Assembly (NCBI GenBank): GCA_036852015.1
Contig: JAANDG010000005.1
Location: 1 to 64,000, forward strand
Direction: 5' to 3'
DNA length: 64,000 nt
From: Pelodera strongyloides
Lineage: Eukaryota > Nematoda > Chromadorea > Rhabditida > Rhabditidae
The position numbers and the translations under genes are program-made. Of the stretch, positions 11,187 to 23,400 are shown in pieces. The notes below the pieces were generated by a model. The model was not told where the DNA came from and searched no databases. It saw only the letters and a list, made by a program, of their open reading frames with translations. Each line of letters begins with the position of its first letter. The stretch's first letter is position 1.

Positions 11187-14100
11187 AATAAAGACCGAGA
11201 AATAAAATAAGAGTTAAGAATGAAAGAAAGAGAGGGAGAGGGAGAGCTAAGCTAAAAACCCAAACCTTTCTTTCCTACTCCGACTTCTGTGTGACGAAGG
11301 CCGTTCTCTCTCCGTAGAGCATCCGGGTTGCCAGGAATGTCCGGGGCCGGGACCGGGTTGTTCTATATCTAAACACATTCAAATTTACTCGGAATTAAGT
11401 TAGGTTGAAGCTTAGGGGCTCTTACGCCTGCACGGAAAATAGGATCACGTGGGCCCCAGTTTGTCAAGTCTACTAAAGTCGAAATATTACAAAGCAAATA
11501 TATACGCATTGTATTCAAAGAATGCTGTAAAAAGAAATAAAACAAACCATCTTCCAAATTTCTCTGTCTGTTTCTCTCTCCATGTCGTCGCTCTCGATGT
11601 CTGCACCCTCTCGCTCCGCAGTACAATTTTCTGTCGTTTAGAGAGAACCTCTTTCCCAAAAGGTTCTTACCACAAACACAGCAGCAGAAGCACTGATCAC
11701 TCGTGTGCCATTGCAGGGACTCCTTAAATATTACGGTAATTTAAGGGTACGGCAATTGCATGGATAATTAGAATATTTAGGGATCGAACAAGGGTTTCAC
11801 GTCGAGAGAAGTGTGGGCGATCCCTCCTGGTCCTACCCTAAAGACAGCGAGTATGTTGCCAACTGGAACTCGCGTCTTCTCTGCTCAGAGCCTCTGTGAA
11901 GTCATACACTTGGAACGGGAACCTCTTATACCTCAGGATCAGATTCCTTTATTCAAGGGTGGCAGTGCTCAGAGTTCTTATGGGCGCTGAGCAGTGTAGA
12001 CGAAGGGTTCCAGGCTTCCAGGTGATGGTTTATTTTATTTCAAGTTAATAAAAAACATTATACATGGACAACTTTACCTGTGTGATTCTGGGTAGTGTGT
12101 CTGGAATTGGTTGGTTACAAGACGCACAATTGTTGGCAGTATTCTGTGCAGTTTGCGGGCATTCCGTACACACTGCACGACCATTGCGGAGCATGTAACT
12201 CCGACCGCCTGAAATTGGTAATTATCAAGCAATTGCATCGAAAACGGCTTCGATCAGTTAATCACTATTGCAAAACGTGTAAAATTTGATAATTAAGCAA
12301 TTGATTATTGATCGCACTCGAGCTTTTAGTGTTATTCAGTAGGCAATAGGATAGCACTAGTGACTTGAACGTTGCTGACAGTTTTTACCAGGGTACTTTT
12401 GACAATATGTGTTCTTGGATGCAGAGCTACCGGAGCGGGAACTAAACTCTGACCCCTGAAGCGTGCTTTAACCTATGCTTTAAACGTATAACGTATGTTT
12501 GAAAAATGATCAAGCAAATTTACTCAACGCTAATTTCAAACAGTACAGTACCCTGAGTGAGTTCTTTGGAGTTCTGCAGTTACAGTAAAAAAGGTTGCAA
12601 TTATCAGCCTATTTAGTAACATGAAAATTGATAATTACAAATAATTACCCAGAATATGTTGGCAAATAGCGCACTGAAAGTGTTGAATGTGCCACGTTCG
12701 ACCCTCTGCCTCAGTGCATTCCTCGGCGAAGATTAGCTGAAAAATAACAAGTAAGAGTTCTATATCTGATCAAAGCGGTATAACAGTCGGTTTTTGAAAT
12801 GTATGTTAAATAATTGACTTCCAGAAATGACTGTTCTTACGTTGATAAAAAAATCTGTATAAAATCGAAAACGGAATGCCGAAGTTAAACTGAATTATAT
12901 TGGGTAACAACTGGTACAAAACCCCAATCCCTTTAAAAAATTTACATGTACCTATTCTGTACGATTTCTTACTTTTTATACCAACCGCAGCCCCCTCATC
13001 GCGCAGCTGGTTGGCACTAATTTGCATAGATCAAAGAGAATTTCGATTTCAACTCGTACCAAAACGTGACCATTTTTCACCCTATTCATTGGTATCTCTC
13101 CCCATGGTCGCTCTCTAATTGGTAGGTACCATTTTGAAATTCTCAATTGGTAGCTGAACAAAGGTTTTGTGGGAACACCTGTGGCGTTTTGTGTGTTTTC
13201 TGCGCAAGGTCATCCCTTTAAAGCAATTGAAACCAATTTTCGAGTGGTCATAAAACTAAGCGGTACGGTAGTATTACAACCCGTTACGTGCATTACAAAT
13301 TAGTCTTATCTAAATAGGAGTTGACAGGAGTGATTCGTAGTATGCAAATTTTAGTGGAAAGAGGGGAAGGATCGTTGTCCTTCAGGTTTATAGCCCCTTT
13401 TCGGAATGTTTCAATGGGAAAAGTGAAAACCTTGATGTAATTATTTTAGGTACTGTAGGCTGCCCGCGAATTTGCAAAAATAGATATTTTTGAACTGCGA
13501 TGATTAAAGTTTCTCATAAGAAGGAATGCATATGTACGCATTCCTATGCAGTACAGTATGCATTGTATGCAACACGCACTCTCTCTCTCTCTTCTCTCAC
13601 TCTCTATCTCTCCCCCTCTGTACATGGTAACACTAAGTCCCTCAGTACTTGTGTGAATTAAATGTGTATTACATTTTAGAGCAGCAATAATCTCGAGCAT
13701 ATATATCTTTTCAACTAACATCTGGTTAGGGTCAGGCCCCATGTCATCTTATAGGCGTAGAATTCTTACACGCCGCCTAAAACTGCCGAGATGCTGTCAC
13801 GATACCGCTAGCCCATAACTCATAGTATTAAATAGCGCCCTAGCTCTACCGCGTGCTTCGGGTCACAGTTCACCACATGTTACACGCGCGCGCACTTGAA
13901 AAAGTACAGATACTATCGTTGTACTCTCGGTGCCGCAAAACGTACTTCTTTGTGCAAATGCCGTGCCAAACAGGCGTATGATATGCCAAGAAAGTTCAAC
14001 TGATATTATATAGCTTACTTCTTAACTAACGCCACAGCAAAACCTACTTCGTTATACTAATGCCGCACTGAACGCATATGATAGAAAAGAGCAGATAGTA

Positions 14101-17100
14101 TCATGCTACTATCGTCTACCCAAGTGAATCCGGTCTTTTTACTAACGCAGTACTATAAGTAAGCAGGCTATGATACAGTTGTTACTACAAGAACGTATCG
14201 CATATCTACTGAAGAAAACTGCAGGTTAACCTCAAGACCTTGGCTAATTATGTAAATTAAATTACATATTAATTTCTTATAATGTAAGATGAACATACCA
14301 AGTTAATGCATAACCTTCTGTCCCTCTGTGTGTACTCTTCACAGATGGTTGATGTGTACACTTATGACTAAGAATGCCCATTATAATATATCGCCACTGC
14401 ATAAGTGTGTATCCCCAATTACCAGAGCATATGACGATAGGCTACCGCTTGCTTTAGCGATCAACAAGTTAATTGCAAGTTGACTTGTTTAAAGCGTTAT
14501 GACACGTGGTTTTAAACCGTGTATCATTCTGCGCCGGAACTGCGCAGAAGAGCACATAAATTTGAATTGAACAGCGGCCCCTCAGTGAAACCCCCAGTAA
14601 ATATTCCATTACCATTACGAAACACAAACGATAATTTACCGCACGAGTCAACAAGTTAATTACCGCTGAGCCCATATATCTCCCAGCAAAATTTGCATAT
14701 TAAACAGGGCGCGCACAGATTCGTATCTAAACGCTCTGAACATGGGCAAGCCGCACTAAAGCTATCAAGATAACGGAAATTACATTGTCAATCACGAGCC
14801 GGAGACCACATTTTCCCTAATTAAGTATGCTAATGAGCTTGGATGTATTATACTGATGAGTAGGGAAAAAGAGCCATAAAGAATTGATTACGGTAGTTTT
14901 TACATAAAATGTGCCCCGACAAAAATCGGCGATTTTTAAGAATGTAACCTGACTTCGCATTTCCAATACCGTATGGCAACAGCGTATATCACATTAACAT
15001 ATAATTAACAGCGTGATTATAGATTAATAATATACAGACAATCCATTATATTAAGTGGTCGTAAAAAATTTATAATTATGCGGAATGCTAATTAGCTAGG
15101 AAAGACAATTGTTGGGGATAATCCGCCAATGTATATTGTTGGGTTCGATGGATATTTAGGTCCACAGGTGGCTACCACAATTAGACTGTGAAATAGTGGA
15201 CGAGTCTAATGAGCAGAGGAATATTCCTAATTTACGTAATTAGTATGTTTAAAAATATGCAGATCCGCAATATACAGTAATATCAATTACAGGACAACCT
15301 CAAGTCCCTATTCTACTAGCCTTGTTTACTAATTGGTACTATTTTTTTCTAAATAGCCCAACATTTTTTACCTAGACTTTAATTTAATACTAGCCCACAA
15401 TCAGTAATTATTAATCTTCAATTACTGTACCAATTAGCCTCTTATCGTACTGGTACTGTAGCACGCGTCACGCCTCATTATCTATAATATAATTCAAAGG
15501 AATTGCCGTTTCTGGTGGTATTTACTAAATAACGGAAGGAAATACCATGCACGCGGGTAAAGTCAACAAATGTCGTAAAGGGTAAAGGTAATGGGAAAGT
15601 TTAAAAAATATTCCGAAAACCAGGATTCAAAAAACCGTGACTACTGTAGAACGCGTTCATCTTTAGGGGGTGATATAACGCACGGGGTGCGCATCATGCA
15701 ATACGGTCTTAAATGTGTATTTATATAAAATATTTTGAAAAGCCCTTTATAATTTTCTTATGTGTTATAAAGCACGAGCGAACCCATTGCTGTGAATTTT
15801 CCACTCTACCTTTATCAAGCTTGTGAAACGTAAATTGAAGAGTTGATAGAACTCGCTAATAGAACTCGCTTATGATTGAGGAAACTCCGCACTTAGCTTC
15901 ATAGATTTCTGTATAATGTGTCACTTTATTTATTCTTCATTTTTGTATTTGTGCCACTGTTGACTGTTGCTTTACTCGACAAAACTGTACGTTGCATATA
16001 TTTTTCTCATGAATTTTATGTGTGCGTAATAAATTATTATTATTATTATTATAAAAAAAACGACAATCAGCCCATCCGTTTTTTTAAAGCGATGCTAGTC
16101 TCTTTGGAAAATTTGCATATGATACGCAAATCCTATGTATCCTATGCTAATTTTGTACGATTGCCGTGGATGATCGTACAAAATTAGCATAGGATAAATA
16201 GGATTTGCTTATCATATGCAAATTTTCCAAAGGGGCTAGCAGTTCGCTTTAAATAATTTACTATTATAGTATACATCTCACTACATTATTTTTTTTACAT
16301 ATTGTGTCTGTTGCGTGAAATCTGAATATAACCCCCAACCCCTAGATACTATTGCTTTATGAAAACGCACGACACTAGCGTTAGTGGTCTGTGTGAGCTA
16401 AAAGCTAGAATCACCACCACTAGTCTAGAGCAAAAACCCATAAATTTTAGGCAAAACATATGTGAAGAAAGGCATACATAAAATGTTGCGGAAAGCAAAG
16501 ATAATTAATTTTAGGAGTACAGGAGTTCAACTACAACATGTAGACTAGGTATCATGTACCGCTCCGTTTGTTCAAGAATGTTACCAATTTTTTTTTATGC
16601 ACAAAACTGGCGTTACCCAGGTACACATAAAACATTATAGCCTAAGCCTAAGCCTAAGCCTAAGGCTAAACTTAAAAAATAAAAAATAATAATAACAATG
16701 TATTATTTACCTCATCACATTTCGCACAACGTGGCTTGATTTGTTCTGCGTGATGCCGGCCACAGTAGACCTAAAATAATTACATAATTACATTAGTTTT
16801 AGGCTTCGTTGTATTTCTTTAATTGCTTTAAATAAAGATTATTTGCATAATTTTGCAGTCAACTCAAATTCCAACTGAAACCCTTGAATATACCATACAC
16901 GGTATCTAACCCAAAGAAAAATTTGCAGTAAAATTATATCCTTACTAGGAGTAGTTTATTCCTGAATATCCAACGATATTAGGCAAAATACTTGAGTACA
17001 AAATAGCTCAAACTACAAACTTCAAACTACAGACTCCAAACCACAAAAGTACCTGCGACTGGTGGGAGAAGTAGACCAAGTCTACCAACGGAGCCTCGCA

Positions 17101-17434
17101 CTGCATACAGACGAAACAGGCCGGATGGTACCAACTGAATGAGATATCGATTGATTTCACGTTACGATACATTAATCGATTAGATTTTTTTGTTTATTGC
17201 TTGATCATGATGCAGGGGCTAAGACGCGACGATGAGTCCTCGGCAATTTAGAAAAGGGTGTATGAAAAGACCGTATTTTGGCAGGTAAGTTCATTTTATA
17301 AATTATGGTCAACGTAGGGTTCAAATTCACTTACTTTTCCACACGCGAAGCAAAAACCGCCACTTCGCCTTCGTCGAACGGTACTCGACACTGAAAAATA
17401 ATAAATTACAGGTTAAGTTTTTTGTCAGCCTTCA

Positions 17435-17480
<46 letters not shown>

Positions 17481-20400
17481 TTATTCTCATTCACTAGACA
17501 TATGACTGACCTGAACCCCTAACCTAACTTTCCTTAAATCTCAATCTCGCGTTCCCCAAAAATGCACTTGCTTTCACTAAAGTCAGTCCTAAACTAGACA
17601 TCTATGCTAATTTCATTGTTCCCTTCTCCTCTCTCTCATCATGCAATTTCTATCTAATTCCCAGTCCCCCGAATTCAAGTTTTGCCCGGTCTTGATTAGC
17701 ATACGGCCGGGTTGGTCGCGCCGGCGGATAGTGCGCCTAGTCGATATGCTGATTGCGGTCTCTCGCTCTTTTTCTTTCTCTCTCTCTCTCTCTCTCTCTC
17801 TGTCTACATTCCCATTAGAGAGTCCGATTATTTGTTTGATCATCAGCTAATATAGTCAGTGAGACGGTCGACAATCGCCTTAGCAGGGAAACCACCTCCC
17901 CGCATAGAGTCAGATAACCAGATAATGTACGCACTGTACATACAGTAATACTACCAATCTTACTACTGAAGGGGGACTGAACGACAACGAGAGATGGTAC
18001 ACAGGGGATAATAAGATATACAACATTGTGATGACACAGAGAGAGAGAGAGGGAGAGAGAGAGAGACAGAGACAGAGATATAGATATGCTTCGTACATTC
18101 GTAGAAGGTAATTTTAGGCATTTATTCCATGGATACAGACTACGTAGTGTAGAGAATAAAGCCAGGGCGATGTGTTATATGTTGTGATACATCGGAAGCT
18201 TAGGTCTTAGGACTTATGGTTATGGTAACACAAGTTTACCACAGTTGCTTAGCGATAGTACTACTACACATTACACCGAAGGGGGGTCATATCTCAATCC
18301 AATCAGTGTTATGTAACAAGTGCCGGCCTTGGGTATGTCCACCTCGGCTAATCCAATACTGTTCAAATAAAACAGTAAGAAAGGCAGATTGTCGCTATCA
18401 TACGGTAACGTTATGTAATACGGTCACTCAGCTGTCAGACTTGTGTGAAGCACCAAGACTTGATGGCGTATAGTTGTAGTGTACGGGACCACACGTTTAC
18501 GTTGGGATGCAAATACCAATACAGTACTGCTTTATTGTAAATACATACGTGTATTTCGCAGATAAGTTTCATGACAAGTAAGGCCACCAATAAATTCACC
18601 AGTTCTGCCGTTAAGCGTGTACGGCCCCTCGGTACATTGTTCCCCCCATTTGCAACCAATAAGGTTGCACACATCAGAAAATAATTATATATACAAGCAA
18701 AACCAACATCCACCATGCTTTGCTGGGAGACTTTTTACGCGCAAATTATGCACTATTTATGCACAATAACCAGCCGATTGTCGGCGATAAAAGCGCATGT
18801 GTTCGCCTTGTTTTTGCATTGAGAAGAATAAACAATGGATAATAATGGGGAGATAGAGATAGAATGGCGAGGTTTGCCAAGCCTGTGTCATAATTGTGAA
18901 ATCCCTGGGCAATATATCATTGTAGGAAAACTCCGTTACCGTAGCTTGTGTAGCAGTCGGTGTTACCTCACGTTCCCCAAAAAGCGTAAAAAACGTAAAA
19001 AAATCTTAATTGCTGTAGACTTGAACATTGTATTCTATAGGATCTGGTTTTTTCCGCTCATTGTATGTTATAGGTTAATAGCGGTATTTCTTTAGTTCGA
19101 CAATAAATCCTTATTATTAATTTCCCTTCCTGGGTAGTAGCTCCCAGCCACTTTTCTACCCAATTGAGCATGCTTCGATGATGACAAATTGCCCGTCAAC
19201 GTTTACTGTTGCACTGTGTTTTCTTCTTGCTGACACTTTCCCACGCCTTTTCAGCCGCGGTTGACTGGGTCCCGAGGCGAAATCCCTTTGATCCCAGCCG
19301 ATCCAGCTGGATCTGTCACATATGATGACAACAACCAACATGCACCACTGTGCGCGAGATGCGTGGCTGAGAACCTGCGATTACGACCTACTGTATAATG
19401 TACGAATAAAAACTTCCGTACAGTTGGGTTACCGTAGTACGGCCTACGGCCACCGTACAACATGAATACCTTACGGCACAAATAAGCAACAAGAATATAC
19501 CATATTCTAGAAATTATCGTGCTTTCATAGGTATAGGTATAGGTGAAGGTGAAAGCAAGCATTGCAGGATAGATGAATATTGGGCACATACGTTTCACGA
19601 ATTATGTAAGTAACCAATAAAACATAGAGCCTTGTTTTTTGCTTCATACTAGCTGGTTTAAGTGTGCATATTTAAGTCTAATAGGAAAAAATGGCATAAA
19701 AACAACTCAGTAAATTAATATGAATAAATGTCACTGTGAAATTTAAAATCTGCATGAGATCTAAGGTGTTATGCTTGGAGCCCTAATCCTACGCTAAACA
19801 GAAAGCTCCCTAGTGCTCAGCTTACACTCCCAGGTTATCTCCCATAATACATGCTACAACAAAAGTCACATCCCTTGGCAACAAAGATATGAAAATTACA
19901 ACGTTACCCTACGCTAAACAGAAAGCTCCCAGTGCTCAGCTTACACTCCCAGGTTATAGTCCCATGCCCCATGCTAAAACAATAGCCACCATCCCTTGGC
20001 AACAAAGTTATGCAAATTACAACCTTACGGCACAAAGGTTCTGAATGGTTCAGAACCAAACGTCACGCACCTCACACAATCAACCGAGGTTCAATCCCCC
20101 GGGCAACTCCCAGCTCGCAAAAAGGTCATGAGCTAGACCCAGTATCATCTTTATTTGCACTCTTTCATTCCTGGCCCATCCATCTTTAGATGGGCGTGCA
20201 GATGTGTTAAGAGGGTAAGAGGCGCGTTGGGGGCCGGCTGGATAGAGTATGTAGGGAGTCATGTTACAGCACTACAGACACGCACACACACATGAAAATG
20301 CATGATGATTGACATTTTGGGAATTATTTCAAGAATAGAGTTCGATCTGAGAACTTAAAAATTATGTGACTGCAAAAGAAGGCTCGCATAGGCATAGCTG

Positions 20401-23400
20401 AAGTCATCCAGAATATAAGAAAGAAATATCAAGTCTAAGTTGTTTAAAGCGAAATACCGGCCGTTTTTTGAAACGCATCGTGGACAACTATGTTATTATA
20501 TAAAATAGCAATGTGATAAGCAGATAATAGCTTACAAAAAATTACTAGCCTTTAAAGCGAAATATCGGCCGGCTTTTCAAACGCATCAGCATTCTTATGC
20601 AACTTATGCAAACGAACATAAATTGCAAACGAACAAGCGAACATAATAAAAAAATCGAGCTAAATTCGAGAGAATTCAGTTGTCCACGCTGCGTTTCAAA
20701 AACTGGCCGGTATTTCGCTTTAAACAACTTAGTGGATACTGCTTTCTTATTTTCTGGATGACTTCAACTATGCCTATGCGAACCTGCTTTTGCAGCCACA
20801 TAATTTTTAAGTTCCCGAACTCTATTCTTGAACTAATTCCCATATGCCCTAAACATCCCTTATTAGTAAGTAATAGCACCAAAAAATCGTAGTAAGATTA
20901 GCTCAGCTAATCAGTCTCCGCCCTCACTTATCCCTTTAATATTACCACTCGCCGACTCTAACGAGATTCCCCCTACTTAGTGAAGTGATCTCCAGTTGGT
21001 ATGTTACCGCTACCGCTGTCGTCTACTCATTAGCATAATACCGTGCGGTCGGTAAGGCACTTACCAATTACCGTTAGAAGGTCAAAGCCACAAAAACCCG
21101 AAAGTACCGTATAACCTTCAAAACTGCAATAAGAAGTTACCGGGCGCGTGCTACAGGTATCCGCGCACGCTCAAGGTTAACTAAGGATTGTTAATTACAG
21201 TTATCCATTAGTGTCTTTTACATTGGAAGAAATGGGAAAACAATTGTGGATAATTTCAAGATTAGTAACTTTCCGCGGAAGTGCTATGAACAAAAACCAT
21301 GGCCAGCGAGGAGCGCGCGCAGCGCGCCGAGCTCTAGTCCGCGGAAGGGCTATGAACAAAAACCATGGCCAACACAGCGTCTATGAAAAAATTAGACTCC
21401 ACTCGACCAAAACTGATTCAAACAATCACTACCAGTTCTAAAAAATATCTGCCATAATTAATCTAACTGTTATGTCTACAGAATCAACTGTAGACACAGA
21501 GCTGAGCACAAGTCAAGTTCAATGGGCACCGTGTAGATATAGAGTTTATTATACTCAATACAGAGGGCAATATATATGTACGACAACTCTCTAGTCGAGC
21601 GATCAAAACCAATCAGTTCAAGCCCTAGCTTGAATCTACATATACTATTAATATGCTAATTACTCATATGTTAATAGTCTTTAGACACCACGACTATTAC
21701 TGAAACTAGTAACTGATAATACGTTTCATAGTCATAAGCATTCTTAGGTATCCCTATACCTAACACCTCCGTTCTTAGTATTCAAGTCATACTAAGTAAT
21801 TAACACGATAAGGCTAATAACGCTTAAGCTTCCAGTTAGCGATGTTGAGCTTAGTGACAGGCTTCCGGATCCTCTTTGAGCGTCTGAGCTTCGGCGGTTC
21901 CTTCGGAGTAGCTTCACTGGCGGGTGGTGTCACAGTGTCAAGGTCGGTACACCGTTCATCATCCGTAACAACTGTCTGGTCGGTTACCACTATCTCTTCA
22001 ACTGTACCGGTCTGGTTAGTTGGACTTAAAGCATAGGGTTCGACAGCGTTAGGAGACGGTTCATGGTTCGATTTAGGTAACGGGTCGATTTCAAAGGCGT
22101 CAAGTAGTATTTCATACGCACGACTTCGCGTGTTGACTGTCCTGGGTCTGATCTGGTTGGCATGACGAATAATGTGCTTCTTCTGGTTTTCGACCTGCAC
22201 TTCGTACATGACGTTACCTCTTTTGTTCACTACAGAAGCTTCCAACCATGCTGGCTTATTAGGCACTTTGTAGTCGCGAACATAGACTAAGTCTCCTGGG
22301 TTAAAGACTGTAGCCTTCGAACCGTGTTTCTTGTTGTACTGACTCTCCATACGATTGTCTTTCACAATCTTCCTCTCCGGCCTGGGTTTCATCAAATCCC
22401 ATGAAGTCCGCAGCTTTCTTTTCAGGAAAGCTTCTGCTGGCGACTTTCCTTCAGGAACGTTAGACGACGGAGTCATACGGTATGAGAGCAGAAACGTCTG
22501 AAGATTCTCTGCAGGGCTTCCCTCCCCCTTCAATTTCAGCAGCGCCCGCTTGAACGTGTCTACAAACCTTTCAGCTTGTCCGTTCGACTGCGGGTGATAT
22601 GGCGCACATCTCAAGTGTTTGATACCATTTTTCGCACAGAACAGCGCGAATTCACCGCTTGTGAATTGTGTTCCATTGTCTGTTACCAGCGTCTCTGGCA
22701 TGCCGAATTGTGAGAAAATCTTCTTCAGACTTGGTAATCGTGGCGGATGTGGTAATCCTGTCCATCGCAACGATTTCTGACCACTTACTAAATGCGTCAA
22801 CGACAAGCAAGTAGTACTTTCCTTCCAGTGGACCAGCAAAATCTGCATGAACTCTTTCCCAAGGCACACTGGCCTTGCTCCACGATTCCAGTTTGGTCTT
22901 AGTCGGCGCTTTCTGAGCACGACTACAGTTAGCACAGGACTTCACCATGTTCTCAATGTCCTCGTCGATAAATGGCCAGTAAACTAGCGATCTAGCAAGC
23001 GACTTTGTTCGAACGATTCCTTGGTGACCTTGGTGCAACTGTCGTAGAATGCGACCCTTGAGAGACGCAGGAATGACTATCCTGTCTCCAAACAAGAGGA
23101 TTCCGTTTGTCTGCGACAATGATGTTTTTCTGTTGGCGAACTGAGTGATGACTTTGGAGGGTCTTTCAGGCCAATTACCAGTTCTGTGAGCGTTAAGGAC
23201 CGCGGTCAGCGTCTTATCCTTCTCAGTAGCCTCACGCAGAACATTGACGGTAACGGGTAGGGCAGCAATGGTTCTGAAGTGTTCGTCTCTGAACATCTCC
23301 GTGTGTACTCTGGCGATCACTTTTTCTTCGTCCGCGTCTGCCTGATTAGCGATCAGCCTGGACAGAACATCGGCAACATCCCATTTCAGCTGTAGGTTTG

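Larger units (their letters stand above)
12737..16710. other. Prickle intron (LIM1 to LIM2), repeat-bearing
   Basis: No exon is recognised. It holds partial AAAGCG/GTTTTTGAAACG ends near 12773 and 14485, the palindromic element at 16086-16252 and the TTAGGC array at 16640-16665. From 13870 to 14200 a degenerate series of related blocks (ACTATCGTT, CGTACTTC, GCCGCA-type) recurs. The rest is AT-rich and unremarkable. Confidence 0.4.
17391..21467. other. Prickle PET-LIM1 intron, right of LIM1
   Basis: Contents: GA/CT microsatellites at 17440, 17776 and 18039; a 120-bp tandem duplication at 19788-20026; a long inverted repeat at 20318-20850; and a 30-bp direct repeat (GGAAG-GCTATGAACAAAAACC) near 21276 and 21344 close to the retrotransposon. 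The missing LIM1 linker exon should lie here or in 26844-32162, but I could not identify it. Confidence 0.4.

Noticed and set aside
17613..18098. Open frames on both strands near 17.6-18.1 kb
   Set aside because: Dominated by CT/GA repeats; no motif, and located inside the Prickle intron.
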